64,000 nucleotides of DNA from Polaribacter aquimarinus (GTDB lineage Bacteria; Bacteroidota; Bacteroidia; Flavobacteriales; Flavobacteriaceae): positions 239,679 through 303,678 of the forward strand of contig NZ_QFFG01000006.1 in assembly GCF_003129485.1 (NCBI RefSeq), in the 5' to 3' direction. Under the pieces are notes generated by a model, which was given only the letters and a program-made list of their open reading frames with translations, did no database searches and was not told the DNA's origin. Both the position numbers and the translations under genes were made by a program. Shown piece after piece: positions 44,800 to 54,478 of the stretch; within the stretch, counting starts at the first letter, position 1; each line of letters starts with the position of its first letter.

Positions 44800-45501
44800 C
44801 TAAAGAGCTACTTCTACTCCACTTTTTAATTCTACTGGTTTTTGATTTTGTAAAAATAAACGAGCGGTGTGTTTTCCCTTTAAAACAACTTTATTATGGG
44901 TAACTTCTAACCAACTTCCTTCTCGTAACCCTAATACTGGTGTGTTATTAAAAACATGATACTCTTTAATTCTAGTTTCACGGGTTTCTCCCATATGTTT
45001 AGAATCTTTTATTGGGTCTAAATAGTGTGCATTAATATTAAAAGGAATACAACACATTGTTGTAAAACTAGGCGGATATACAATTGGCATATCATTAGTA
45101 TTCATCATTGATACTCCACAAATATTACTTCCAGCACTAGTCCCTAAATAAGGAGTACCAATATCTATAGTTTCTTTCAATATTTGCAATACATCATTTT
45201 TATACAACTGATTTACCAATTCAAAAGTATTTCCGCCACCTGTAAAAATAGCTTCTGCATTTTTAATAGCATCAGTAGAATTATCATATTCATGAATCCC
45301 TTTTACATCAATATTAATTTTTGAAAAACCTTTTTTTGCAATTGTTGTGTATTCATCATAAGAAATACCACTTGGTCTTGCATAAGGGATAAAAAGCAAT
45401 GTTTTAACTTCTTTAAAATGAATTTTTAAAGTTGGAAATAAATATTCTAAATAATCACTTCCATGAATTGTAGATGTGCTAGCAATAATCATTTTCTTCA
45501 T
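44800..45501 (-). CDS. pepE: Alpha-aspartyl dipeptidase (peptidase E, S51)
   Basis: 233 aa enzyme hydrolysing Asp-X dipeptides. FTGGGNTFELVNQLY gives the oxyanion-hole glycines; the nucleophile Ser122 is in GTSAGSNICG; the Asp in NTNDMPI and the His in INAHYLDP match the Ser/Asp/His (or Glu) set of Salmonella PepE. Length is normal. Cytosolic, single gene. Confidence 0.92.
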   Translation of the reverse strand: MKKMIIASTSTIHGSDYLEYLFPTLKIHFKEVKTLLFIPYARPSGISYDEYTTIAKKGFSKINIDVKGIHEYDNSTDAIKNAEAIFTGGGNTFELVNQLYKNDVLQILKETIDIGTPYLGTSAGSNICGVSMMNTNDMPIVYPPSFTTMCCIPFNINAHYLDPIKDSKHMGETRETRIKEYHVFNNTPVLGLREGSWLEVTHNKVVLKGKHTARLFLQNQKPVELKSGVEVAL

Positions 45502-45676
45502 GAAATCAAAAATAGAACAATTCGCTTTAACAATTAAAATTCGTTTAAAAATCTTAACAACATTTTACAATTCTTTTGGTAGAATTTTAGCATGATTATT
45601 ATTTTTCTTTGTAAAAAAAATAGACCTAAATTTCTAAATATGCTTTCGAAATATTATAGTCAACACATAAATTCAT

Positions 45677-45689
45677 ATGTAATTTACAT
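45677..45689. promoter_or_regulatory. 13-base palindrome upstream of a secreted-protein gene
   Basis: ATGTAA-T-TTACAT is a perfect inverted repeat ending 12 bases before the ATG at 45702. It could be an operator or chance in AT-rich DNA. The surrounding 200-base spacer shows no good TANNTTTG box. Confidence 0.3.
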
Positions 45690-45701
45690 CAAAACTATTG
45701 T

Positions 45702-46511
45702 ATGATAAGAATAATAGGTATTATTTTTCTCTTATTATCGTTTTCTACATCTTCTCAAGAAAGAAATATACAGATAAAAGGAAAGTTAATAGATTCATTA
45801 GGTATCGTAAAAGATGCAAATATCATTAATATTAATAGCAACCAAGGAACTTCTTCTTCTAATATTGGAACTTTTGAAATATATGCTTCTCAAGGCGATT
45901 CATTACAAATTTCAACTATTCAGCATCAGACAAAAATTGTAAGAATTGGTCAGTTAAATTATCATAATAAAATTCTTCTCATTCAATTAGAGTTGAAAAC
46001 TTATACTTTAGATTCTTTTGATCTTAAAAAGCATAATTTAACTGGTAGATTAAGTATAGATTTGAAATCTGTACCAAAGCGTAAAAAGGATTCAATATTA
46101 AAACTTACTATGGATTTTTCTAACATTAATTTTAATCATATAGATATTAGAATTGATGAAAATGTTAGAGCAACGCCGCCAAAAGTAAGAGTAGATCCGA
46201 ATACTAAATTTGAAGGTTTTAATTTTATGGCATTATTTTCCTCTATAAAGTCTAAGCGTTCTAGAATAAACAAAGAAAAAAAGCTTTACAATACAAATTT
46301 TCAGAAGAAAATTATGGACGAATTAGGAGAAGCATATTTTTTTAAAAATCTAAAAATCCCAAAAGATAAGTATCAACATTTTTTAGCATATTGTAATCTC
46401 TTAGAAATTGAAAAACTATATTACAATGGACGACTTTTAGAAGTAATACAAATACTAGAAGACAAAAGTATTACTTATCACAAAAGTATTAGAAAAAAAG
46501 ATTCAAAGTAA
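45702..46511 (+). CDS. Secreted carboxypeptidase-regulatory-like domain protein, copy 1
   Basis: 269 aa with a signal peptide (residues 1-19). Residues ~24-110 form a CarboxypepD_reg-like beta-sandwich (IKGKLIDSLGIVKDANIINI, NIGTFEIYASQGDSLQIS), of the type that precedes TonB receptors, but no receptor follows. The helical C-terminus (MDELGEAYFFKNLKIPKDKY, then YCNLLEIEKLYYNGRLLEVIQIL) is shared with the next gene. Copies 1 and 2 are clear tandem paralogues. Function unknown; envelope location likely. Confidence 0.75.
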   Translation: MIRIIGIIFLLLSFSTSSQERNIQIKGKLIDSLGIVKDANIININSNQGTSSSNIGTFEIYASQGDSLQISTIQHQTKIVRIGQLNYHNKILLIQLELKTYTLDSFDLKKHNLTGRLSIDLKSVPKRKKDSILKLTMDFSNINFNHIDIRIDENVRATPPKVRVDPNTKFEGFNFMALFSSIKSKRSRINKEKKLYNTNFQKKIMDELGEAYFFKNLKIPKDKYQHFLAYCNLLEIEKLYYNGRLLEVIQILEDKSITYHKSIRKKDSK

Positions 46512-46773
46512 TTTAGTCTTTAACAAGTTTAATAATCTTTTACTTCATTTTTTAGGTATTGCCTTACTTTTTCTAAAATACGATTGAATTTAGATACAAG
46601 CTTAAATTAAAAGTCAATTTATTGATTGATTTCAAAATGAAAAAAGTATCCTAAAAAATTACTTTTTAAAAACTAAAATTATTATTTAAAATATGATTTT
46701 AACATAAGTTTACATAATATTAAGTATTTTTTCATAAATTATATCACGAAATTTGTTTTAGTTAAATATTTTT

Positions 46774-47574
46774 ATGGTAAAAAAATTACTTTTCTTCATT
46801 CTTTTAACTTCTTCAATTACCTTTTCTCAAAGCAAAAAAGTATTGCTGAAAGGAAAAGTAATAGATTCAATTGGCGTTGTAAGAAATGCTAATATTGTAA
46901 ATATAAAATCCAATCAAGGAACTTTTACATCAGACTTAGGTTATTTTGAAATTTATGCTAATGTGGGAGATTCTTTAAGAATTTCTTCTATCCAACACAA
47001 AACAAAAACATTAGTTGTTAATTCTTACAATTATCAAAATAAAATCATTACCATTCCTTTAGAATTAGTGATTTATACCCTAGAAGAATTTGAACTCCGA
47101 AGAAACAATTTATCTGGACGATTAGGGATTGATTCTAAAAGTGTACCAAAAAACAGAAAAGATTCACTTTTAAGAGCTGCAATGGATTTCTCTAATGTGA
47201 ATATGAAAATAGTTGAGGAGGATGACTATATAGACAAAAGAGTTCGTCCAAATATTAATAATACTGATCCAACTCGTAATTTTGTAGGCGTTGGGGGTTC
47301 TGCGTATTTTGCCTTTAAATATTCAGAAAAACTTTGGAAATTAAGAAGAGAACTTGAAATAAAAAAAGCGTTTCCTTATAAAATCATGAATGAGTTAGGA
47401 GAAGATTTTTTCTTTAAAAAGCTTAAAATTCCTGTAGAAAAATATTTTCACTTCTTAGATTATTGCAACCCTTTTGAGATTGAAAACTTACATCATAAAG
47501 GACGAATTTTAGAAGTCATTAAGATACTCCGTAGAGAAAGTATCTCTTACCTAAATATAATTAAAAAAGAGTAA
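46774..47574 (+). CDS. Secreted carboxypeptidase-regulatory-like domain protein, copy 2
   Basis: 266 aa paralogue of the upstream gene, matching through its length: KGKVIDSIGVVRNANIVNI, LGYFEIYANVGDSLRISS, RNNLSGRLGIDSKSVPKNRKDS and MNELGEDFFFKKLKIP. The middle (~145-185) differs most. The 262-base gap before it is very AT-rich and shows no promoter box or structure I can support. It is followed after 29 bases by the DUF6702 gene, so the block reads as one locus with the M1 peptidases. Confidence 0.75.
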   Translation: MVKKLLFFILLTSSITFSQSKKVLLKGKVIDSIGVVRNANIVNIKSNQGTFTSDLGYFEIYANVGDSLRISSIQHKTKTLVVNSYNYQNKIITIPLELVIYTLEEFELRRNNLSGRLGIDSKSVPKNRKDSLLRAAMDFSNVNMKIVEEDDYIDKRVRPNINNTDPTRNFVGVGGSAYFAFKYSEKLWKLRRELEIKKAFPYKIMNELGEDFFFKKLKIPVEKYFHFLDYCNPFEIENLHHKGRILEVIKILRRESISYLNIIKKE

Positions 47575-47603
47575 TTTGGCTCAATAATTGGTTTTATCCT
47601 TCT

Positions 47604-48101
47604 ATGAAAACACCTAAAATAGTATTCTTCCTTTTTATAGTTTCTACATTATCTTTCTCTAGTCACAAATATTATTTGAGTTTAACACAAATAAAATTTA
47701 AACCAAAAGTAAAAGCAGTTCAAATAATTATTAATGTTTTTATGGATGATATTGAAACAGCGCTTAACAAAGACTATAAGATAGATTTACAACTAACTAC
47801 AAAAAAAGAATTAAAGAACAATGACTTCTATTTTGAAAAATATTTAAAAGATAAGCTACATTTTAAAATAGATGGAGTAGCCAAAGAATATAATTACATC
47901 GGTAAAGAATACGATGGAGACTTGGTCTTTTTTTATTTAGAGATTGAAAATATAGAGAGTGTAAAAAACATTCATGTATCTAACAAAATACTAACACATC
48001 ATTTTCCTGAACAAGAGAACTTAATAAAATCTAAAATTGGTGATGTACATAAAAGCGTATTACTTACCAAAAAGGATTATCAAAGTACCTTAAACTATTA
48101 A
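47604..48101 (+). CDS. DUF6702-family exported protein
   Basis: 165 aa with a signal peptide (residues 1-20) and the family core HKYYLSLTQIKFKP, IINVFMDDIETALNKDYKIDL and FKIDGVAKEYNYIGKEYDGDLVFFYLEIE. DUF6702 genes are regularly found directly before secreted M1 metallopeptidases in flavobacteria as I recall, as here (19-base gap). It may assist or be processed by the peptidase, but that is inference. Confidence 0.8.
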   Translation: MKTPKIVFFLFIVSTLSFSSHKYYLSLTQIKFKPKVKAVQIIINVFMDDIETALNKDYKIDLQLTTKKELKNNDFYFEKYLKDKLHFKIDGVAKEYNYIGKEYDGDLVFFYLEIENIESVKNIHVSNKILTHHFPEQENLIKSKIGDVHKSVLLTKKDYQSTLNY

Positions 48102-48120
48102 AATTAATGAACTTCAAATT

Positions 48121-50232
48121 ATGAAAAAACTTTCAGTTACAACTTTTGTCTTTGCTTTTGTCTTTGTTGGTTTTGCTCAAAAAGCCAAACAAGGTCACAC
48201 AAATCAAAACAAATTTAGGCAGTTAAAACAAGAATTACCTACACCTAACTCTCAAAGAACTGCTTCTGGTGCACCTGGTAAAAATTACACTCAACAAAAA
48301 GTAGATTATGTAATGGATATTACTTTAGATGATGATAACACTAGAATTACAGGCACAGAAACCATCACGTACCATAATAACTCTACTGATGATTTGTCTT
48401 ATTTATGGGTACAACTAGACCAAAATATGAGAGCACTAGACTCTAAAACACCAGACATTAGTTCTGGGAAAGTACCCAGAAGATTACCAAATAGATGGTA
48501 CCACAGAAATTATCCAGAAAAGAAATTTGATGGCGGTTTTAAAATTATGAGCGTAACAAATGTAGATGGTAGTAATTTATCACATACTATAAACCAAACC
48601 ATGATGCGCGTTAATTTACCAAAACCATTGGCATCTGGAGATACCTTTAAATTTAACATTTCATGGTGGTATAATATTAACAACCACAGAACCCAAGGAG
48701 GAAGGTCTGGTTACGAACATTTTCCAAAAGATGGAAATAACAACTATGTTATTGCTCAGTTTTATCCAAGAATGTGTGTCTATGATAATGTAGAAGGTTG
48801 GCAAAACGATCAATTTTGGGGAAGAAGTGAATTTGCATTAGAATTTGGAGATTTTAAGGTAAACATAACTGTCCCAGCAGACCATATGTTAGGCGCTACA
48901 GGAATTTTACAAAACGAAAAAGAAGTATTATCCAGAAAAGAAAGAAAAAGATTAGAAACTGCAAGAAAAACTTTTGATAAGCCAATTATTATTAGAACCC
49001 AAGAAGAAGCAGAAAAGTTTGAAAAATCACGTTCTAAAAAAACTAAAACTTGGAAGTTTTATGCTGAAAATGTTAGAGATTATGCATTTGCAACCTCTAG
49101 AAAATTTATATGGGATGCTATGGCAGTAGATATAAATGGTAAAAATGTAATGGCCTACTCTTTATATTCTAAAGAAGCAAACCCTTTATACGGAGACCAT
49201 TCTACAAGAGCTGTGGCGCAAACTTTAAAAACGTATTCTAAATACACATTTGATTACCCTTACCACAAAGCCATTTCTGTTGATGGTCAAATGGGAATGG
49301 AATACCCTCAGATTTGTTTTAACCCTGGAAGACCAGATTTAGCCAATGGTGGATATTCAGATAGAATGAAATACAGGATGATAAAAGTTACCATTCATGA
49401 AGTAGGACATAATTTTTTTCCAATGATTGTTAATTCTGATGAAAGACAATGGACATGGATGGATGAAGGGTTAAACTCTTATATGGAAATGTTAGCTGAA
49501 TTAGATTATGATAAAGATTTTCCAATTGTAAGAGGATATCCTAAAAATATTGTTAGGTATATGTCTGGAGACCAATCTAGAATTGCTCCAATAATGTCTA
49601 AAGGCGATAACGTTTATAGTTTTGGTTCAAACGCATATGGTAAACCAGCCACAGCACTTTGGATTTTAAGAGAAACTATTATGGGTAAAGAGTTATTTGA
49701 CCACGCGTTTAAAACATATTCGCAAAGATGGAAATTTAAACACCCTACTCCAGCTGATTTCTTTAGAACAATGGAAGATGCATCTGGTATCGATTTAGAT
49801 TGGTTTTGGAGAGGTTGGTTTTATACCACAGATGTTACCGATATCGGTATAAAAGGAGTAAAAAAATTCTCTACTATAAAAGGTGAAAACGCGGTAGATT
49901 TTATCGAAGATACTTCAGAAGGTTTAGGTTTTTCAAAAGAGCATAATAAGTATTTGTATGAAATTACTTACAACAAGCCTGGTGGATTAGTTATGCCAAT
50001 TATCGTAGAATTTACTTATAAAGATGGCACTAAAGAAAGAAAAACTTATCCTGCTCAAATTTGGAGATATAACGACAAAGAGGTTACAAAAGTTTTTTCA
50101 TCAACAAAACAAATTACCAATATTACCATAGATCCTGATTTAGAAACTGCAGATGTAGATGTAACAAATAATAATTTCCCTATCCAGCAAAAAGATAAAT
50201 TCGATAAGTTTAAAGCAAAGATTAAGAATTAA
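48121..50232 (+). CDS. Secreted M1-family metallopeptidase, copy 1
   Basis: 703 aa with a signal peptide (residues 1-19, GFAQ). The zinc motif HEVGHNFF with the third ligand 18 residues on (HExxH-x18-E in DERQWTWMDEGLNS) is intact near residue 430. An N-terminal beta-domain with DDDNTRITGTETITYHNNS resembles the M1 saddle; the exopeptidase GAMEN motif reads GQMGMEYPQ. It probably trims peptides in the periplasm or at the surface. A terminator separates it from copy 2. Confidence 0.9.
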   Translation: MKKLSVTTFVFAFVFVGFAQKAKQGHTNQNKFRQLKQELPTPNSQRTASGAPGKNYTQQKVDYVMDITLDDDNTRITGTETITYHNNSTDDLSYLWVQLDQNMRALDSKTPDISSGKVPRRLPNRWYHRNYPEKKFDGGFKIMSVTNVDGSNLSHTINQTMMRVNLPKPLASGDTFKFNISWWYNINNHRTQGGRSGYEHFPKDGNNNYVIAQFYPRMCVYDNVEGWQNDQFWGRSEFALEFGDFKVNITVPADHMLGATGILQNEKEVLSRKERKRLETARKTFDKPIIIRTQEEAEKFEKSRSKKTKTWKFYAENVRDYAFATSRKFIWDAMAVDINGKNVMAYSLYSKEANPLYGDHSTRAVAQTLKTYSKYTFDYPYHKAISVDGQMGMEYPQICFNPGRPDLANGGYSDRMKYRMIKVTIHEVGHNFFPMIVNSDERQWTWMDEGLNSYMEMLAELDYDKDFPIVRGYPKNIVRYMSGDQSRIAPIMSKGDNVYSFGSNAYGKPATALWILRETIMGKELFDHAFKTYSQRWKFKHPTPADFFRTMEDASGIDLDWFWRGWFYTTDVTDIGIKGVKKFSTIKGENAVDFIEDTSEGLGFSKEHNKYLYEITYNKPGGLVMPIIVEFTYKDGTKERKTYPAQIWRYNDKEVTKVFSSTKQITNITIDPDLETADVDVTNNNFPIQQKDKFDKFKAKIKN

Positions 50233-50259
50233 GCTTTTTAATTTTTAATAATCATCTAG

Positions 50260-50289
50260 AGGAGATATGATTGCATATCTCCTTTTTTT
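50260..50289 (+). terminator. Terminator between the two M1 peptidase genes
   Basis: AGGAGATATG (50260-50269) and CATATCTCCT (50274-50283), 10 bp perfect with an ATTG loop, then seven T's. The two tandem peptidase genes are thus separate transcription units. Confidence 0.9.
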
Positions 50290-50376
50290 ATAAAGATTTG
50301 TTAAAACTTTAACCTTTTTTAACCTATTAGCATTGTTATTCTTAATTTACACCACATTTTAAACAATTCAAATCAA

Positions 50377-52578
50377 ATGAAAAAATTATCCTTAATTTTA
50401 TTTTCTTTCTTCTTCGTTGCAACTGCTACTTTTGCTCAGGAGAAAAAAGAGAAAAAGAAAACTCAAAAAGGGCACATTGATCAAAACAAATTCAGACAAA
50501 TGAAAGATGTTTTGGCGACACCTAATGACCAACATACAGCCTCTGGAGCACCTGGCCATCAATACTCTCAACAAAAGGTTGATTATATAATGGATATTCG
50601 TTTAGACGAAGCTACTAATCATATTTATGGCGATGAGAAAATTACTTATCATAACAATTCTAAAGATAATTTAGAATATTTATGGGTGCAATTAGATCAA
50701 AATATGAGAGCAGATGATTCTAAAACTCCATTAGCAAAATCTACTGGAGCATCTGCTTTTTTAACTCCTAAAAGTTTTAAAAATTCTTACATGAAGCAGA
50801 AAAATGGTTTCGGTTTTAATATAGAAACTGTAGAGGCAGATGGAAAACCCTTATCGCACTTTATAAATAGAACTATGATGCGCGTAAATCTACCCAAGGC
50901 ATTAGCTCCAGGAGATACTTTTAAATTTAGAATTAAATGGAACTATAAAGTAAACAACTCTGTTAGAGATGGCGGACGCTCAGGATTCGAAGATTTTCCT
51001 GATGGAAATAATAATTATACAATAGCCCAATTTTTCCCAAGATTAGCAGTTTACAACAATGTAGAAGGATGGCAAAATATGCAATTCTGGGGACGTTCTG
51101 AATGGGCATTAGAATTTGGAGATTACGAAGTAAATATTACTGTACCTGCTGATCATATATTAGATGCCACAGGAGAATTGCAAAATGAAAAAGATGTTTT
51201 AACTAAAACACAACGTAAACGTTGGGAAAAAGCTAGAAAATCTTTTAAAGACCCAGTATTTATTGTTACTCAAAAAGAAGCTGAAAAAGCAGAAAAAGAG
51301 CGTTCAAATAAAACTAAGACTTGGAAATTTAAAGCTAAAAGTGTTAGAGATTTTGCTTGGGCTTCATCTAGAAAATACATTTGGGATGCGATGGCTGTAA
51401 ACATTAATGGAAAAACTGTTATGGCAGTTTCTATGTATCCAAAAGAAGGAAATCCTTTGTGGGAAGAACACTCTACAAGAGTAGTTGCAAATACTTTAGA
51501 AGAATATTCTAAATTAACTTTCGATTACCCTTATTCTAAAGCTATTTCAGTTCATGCTAAAAATCAAGGTATGGAATATCCAATGATTTGTTTTAATTAC
51601 GGAAGACCTAATCCTGACGGAACATATTCTGATAGAGTTAAAAATGGAATGATTGGTGTAATTACTCACGAAGTTGGTCATAACTTTTTCCCTATGATAG
51701 TAAATTCTGATGAAAGACAATGGACATGGATGGATGAAGGTTTAAACTCTTTTGTAGAAATCTTAGCAGAATTAGATTACGACCCAAACTTTAATACTGG
51801 TAATTTACCTAAAGATATAGTACGTTATATGGGCGGAGACCAAAGTAATATCTCTCCAATTATGTCTCAAGGAGATTATGTTAAACAATTTGGACCAAAT
51901 GCTTATACTAAACCTGCAGCTGGTTTATATATGTTACGACAAACTATCATGGGGCCTGAATTATTTGACCATGCTTTTAGAACCTATTCTAAACGCTGGA
52001 TGTTTAAACACCCTACTCCTGCGGATTTCTTTAGATCAATGGAAGATGCTTCTGGAATGGATTTAGATTGGTTTTGGAGAGGATGGTTTTACACTACAGA
52101 TGTAACTGATATCGGAATTAAATCTGTAAAACCTTTGTATTTAACTGATAAGCCAAACGAAAGAGTTAAACGATTAAAAGAACAATACAAACAATATTTC
52201 GATAATTTAGGTGATTTAGTTTATATCACCGATAAAAAAGAAGATGCCAACACTAAGGCAATGGATAAATATGCAGACGGTAAAAAAGTGCCTGCTTACA
52301 TTTATCAAGTAGAATTCGATAAACCTGGAGGTTTAGTAATGCCTATTATTGTAGAATTAACTTATGCGGATGGTTCTAAAGAAAGACAAACTTTTCCTGC
52401 ACAAATATGGATGAAAAATGATAATTCTGTAAAAAGAGTATTTGCTTCTTCCCAAGAAATTATAAGTATTAAAGTAGATCCAGATTTAGAAACTGCAGAT
52501 GTAGATACATCTAACAACAGTTGGCCTAAAAAAGAGTCAGATAACTTTGATAAGTTTAAGAAAAAATTGAAAAATTAA
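50377..52578 (+). CDS. Secreted M1-family metallopeptidase, copy 2
   Basis: 733 aa tandem paralogue of the upstream peptidase, with a signal peptide (residues 1-20), the same zinc site (HEVGHNFFPMIVNSDERQWTW) and the GxMEN-like AKNQGMEYPM. It carries an extra Lys-rich segment after the signal (EKKEKKKTQKGHIDQ) and an insert of about 30 residues near 600-640 absent from copy 1 (RLKEQYKQYFDNLGDLVYI). Both copies keep the catalytic residues, so both are probably active. Separate terminators on both sides. Confidence 0.9.
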   Translation: MKKLSLILFSFFFVATATFAQEKKEKKKTQKGHIDQNKFRQMKDVLATPNDQHTASGAPGHQYSQQKVDYIMDIRLDEATNHIYGDEKITYHNNSKDNLEYLWVQLDQNMRADDSKTPLAKSTGASAFLTPKSFKNSYMKQKNGFGFNIETVEADGKPLSHFINRTMMRVNLPKALAPGDTFKFRIKWNYKVNNSVRDGGRSGFEDFPDGNNNYTIAQFFPRLAVYNNVEGWQNMQFWGRSEWALEFGDYEVNITVPADHILDATGELQNEKDVLTKTQRKRWEKARKSFKDPVFIVTQKEAEKAEKERSNKTKTWKFKAKSVRDFAWASSRKYIWDAMAVNINGKTVMAVSMYPKEGNPLWEEHSTRVVANTLEEYSKLTFDYPYSKAISVHAKNQGMEYPMICFNYGRPNPDGTYSDRVKNGMIGVITHEVGHNFFPMIVNSDERQWTWMDEGLNSFVEILAELDYDPNFNTGNLPKDIVRYMGGDQSNISPIMSQGDYVKQFGPNAYTKPAAGLYMLRQTIMGPELFDHAFRTYSKRWMFKHPTPADFFRSMEDASGMDLDWFWRGWFYTTDVTDIGIKSVKPLYLTDKPNERVKRLKEQYKQYFDNLGDLVYITDKKEDANTKAMDKYADGKKVPAYIYQVEFDKPGGLVMPIIVELTYADGSKERQTFPAQIWMKNDNSVKRVFASSQEIISIKVDPDLETADVDTSNNSWPKKESDNFDKFKKKLKN

Positions 52579-52592
52579 CCTTCAATTATTTA

Positions 52593-52625
52593 TAAAAAAA
52601 CCTCGCTAATTGCGAGGTTTTTTTT
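52593..52625 (+). terminator. Terminator after M1 copy 2
   Basis: AACCTCGC (52599-52606) pairs with GCGAGGTT (52612-52619), extended by A/T pairs to a stem of at least 12 bp, loop TAATT, followed by a T-run. Confidence 0.9.
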
Positions 52626-52692
52626 ATTACTTATCTTAAATCAATTATAAAGTTTGAAGTTGAGGAAATGATTAAAAGTCAAAAATATTTGT

Positions 52693-52728
52693 AAAAAAAA
52701 ACTCAAGAATCGAATTTCTTGAGTTTCT
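52693..52728 (-). terminator. Terminator of guaB
   Basis: AAACTCAAGAA (52699-52709) and TTCTTGAGTTT (52716-52726), 11 bp with a 6-base loop; the A-run at 52693-52700 gives the minus-strand U-tract. It lies 26 bases past the guaB stop. Confidence 0.85.
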
Positions 52729-52751
52729 ATTTCGTTTATATAAAACTATAC

Positions 52752-54227
52752 TTACCTTCTACTATAATTCGGAGCTTCTTTTGTAATGGCTACATCATGA
52801 GGATGACTTTCATTAATTCCGCTAGCAGTAATTCTAACAAATTGCCCTGTTTCTTTAAGAGTTTCTACATCTTTAGCACCACAATATCCCATACCAGCAC
52901 GTAAACCTCCAACAAACTGATGGATACTTTCTGCTAATTCACCTTTATAGGGAACTCTACCAACTATTCCTTCTGGAACTAACTTTTTAATATCGTCTTC
53001 TACATCTTGGAAGTAACGATCTTTAGAACCTTTTTTCATGGCTTCTACAGAACCCATTCCTCGATAAGATTTAAACTTTCTTCCTTCGTAAATAATTGTT
53101 TCTCCTGGAGATTCTTTTGTTCCGGCTAACAAAGAACCTAACATTACAGAATCTGCACCTGCAGCAATTGCTTTTGGAATATCTCCTGTATATCGAATTC
53201 CACCATCAGCAATTACAGGTACTCCGCTACCTTTTATTGCTGCAGCAACTTCTAAAACTGCAGAAAACTGAGGAAAACCAACACCAGCAACAACTCGAGT
53301 TGTACAAATAGAACCTGGACCAATACCAACTTTTACAGCATCTGCACCAGCTTCTACCAAATATTTTGCAGCAGCTCCAGTTGCAATATTTCCAACCACA
53401 ACCTCTAATTCTGGAAATTTTGTTTTTACTTCTTTTAATACGTTAACTACCCCTTTTGTATGTCCGTGAGCAGTATCAATAATTACAGCATCTACTCCAG
53501 CAATTACTAAAGCCTCTGCTCTATCTACAGCATCTCCGGTAACTCCTAAAGCAGCTGCAACTCTTAATCTTCCGTAAGAATCTTTATTTGCAATTGGTTT
53601 TTGTGTTACTTTAGTTATGTCTCTAAATGTAATTAGCCCTTTTAATTTATAGTTTTCATCAACAATTAAAAGTTTTTCAATTTTATAATTTTGAAGAATT
53701 TTTTCAGCATCATCTAAAGAAGTTCCAACATCAGCAGTAACTAAGTTTTCACTAGTCATTACGTCTACAATTGGTCTTTTCCCATTATGTTCAAAACGTA
53801 AATCTCTATTGGTTACAATTCCTTTTAAAGTACCATGCTCATCAACAATCGGAATTCCTCCAATACTATGCTCTCTCATATATGCTTTCGCATCTAAAAC
53901 AGTGGCTGTTAAAGGCAATGTAACTGGATCTAAAATCATACCACTCTCAGCACGTTTTACTTTTCTAACTTCTTTTGCTTGTTGCTCAATAGTCATATTT
54001 TTATGTAAAACTCCAATACCACCTTCTCTAGCAATAGCAATTGCTAAAGCAGATTCTGTTACAGTATCCATTGCGGCTGAAGCAATTGGTACGTTTATGG
54101 TAATATTTCTAGTAAATTTTGTTTGAATACTAACTTCTCTCGGAAGTACTTCTGAGAAGGCTGGAACTAAAAGAACGTCATCGTAAGTTAAACCTTCTCC
54201 TAAAATTTTATTTTCGTGTGCTGTCAT
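52752..54227 (-). CDS. guaB: Inosine-5'-monophosphate dehydrogenase
   Basis: 491 aa enzyme oxidising IMP to XMP, the committed step of GMP synthesis. The catalytic Cys is in [13 protein letters not shown], preceded by [11 protein letters not shown]; the NAD site [29 protein letters not shown] block and the flap RYFQ follow. Two CBS domains (~95-205) are inserted in the barrel as usual. A palindrome occupies the 5' leader between the -7 box and the ATG, and a terminator follows. Confidence 0.97.
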   Translation of the reverse strand: MTAHENKILGEGLTYDDVLLVPAFSEVLPREVSIQTKFTRNITINVPIASAAMDTVTESALAIAIAREGGIGVLHKNMTIEQQAKEVRKVKRAESGMILDPVTLPLTATVLDAKAYMREHSIGGIPIVDEHGTLKGIVTNRDLRFEHNGKRPIVDVMTSENLVTADVGTSLDDAEKILQNYKIEKLLIVDENYKLKGLITFRDITKVTQKPIANKDSYGRLRVAAALGVTGDAVDRAEALVIAGVDAVIIDTAHGHTKGVVNVLKEVKTKFPELEVVVGNIATGAAAKYLVEAGADAVKVGIGPGSICTTRVVAGVGFPQFSAVLEVAAAIKGSGVPVIADGGIRYTGDIPKAIAAGADSVMLGSLLAGTKESPGETIIYEGRKFKSYRGMGSVEAMKKGSKDRYFQDVEDDIKKLVPEGIVGRVPYKGELAESIHQFVGGLRAGMGYCGAKDVETLKETGQFVRITASGINESHPHDVAITKEAPNYSRR

Positions 54228-54230
54228 TAT

Positions 54231-54249
54231 GCAATTATGATATAATTGC
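54231..54249 (-). promoter_or_regulatory. Palindrome in the guaB leader
   Basis: GCAATTAT (54231-54238) and ATAATTGC (54242-54249) are exact inverted repeats with a 3-base centre, lying between the candidate -7 box and the start codon (3 bases from the ATG). It could fold as an mRNA hairpin that hides the start or act as a repressor operator at the transcription start. Confidence 0.45.
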
Positions 54250-54252
54250 GTG

Positions 54253-54260
54253 CAAATTTA
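54253..54260 (-). promoter_or_regulatory. Candidate -7 element of guaB
   Basis: Minus-strand TAAATTTG fits TANNTTTG, 25 bases before the ATG. The -33 position lacks a TTTG. Confidence 0.5.
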
Positions 54261-54360
54261 CAATTAATAAATGACATTTAAGCTATTAATTTATTTTCTA
54301 ATAATAAGCTTAACAATTAGTTCATTTTTATTCTCAATTTTTTTAATCAAAATACATAAA

Positions 54361-54369
54361 TGATTATCA
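54361..54369. promoter_or_regulatory. Fur-like half-box upstream of the FecA-like receptor
   Basis: TGATTATCA is a perfect 4-1-4 inverted repeat resembling the centre of a Fur box (GATAATGATAATCATTATC). It lies 39 bases before the receptor's -33 element. Only the core matches, the flanks do not, so this is weak. Confidence 0.3.
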
Positions 54370-54408
54370 GTAAGTTATGTTTTTTATTTTTATTTATTCT
54401 AAATAAAG

Positions 54409-54439
54409 TTTGTAAATGTATTACGAGGTGTTATATTTG
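54409..54439 (+). promoter_or_regulatory. Promoter of the FecA-like TonB receptor gene
   Basis: TTTG (54409-54412), 19 bases, TATATTTG (54432-54439): one of the best matches to the Bacteroidota consensus in the window. The ATG at 54479 lies 39 bases downstream, which rules out the longer reading frame that begins inside the promoter. Confidence 0.8.
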
Positions 54440-54478
54440 CATCCGAAAAACAAACTATTTATAATTAATCTAAATAAA

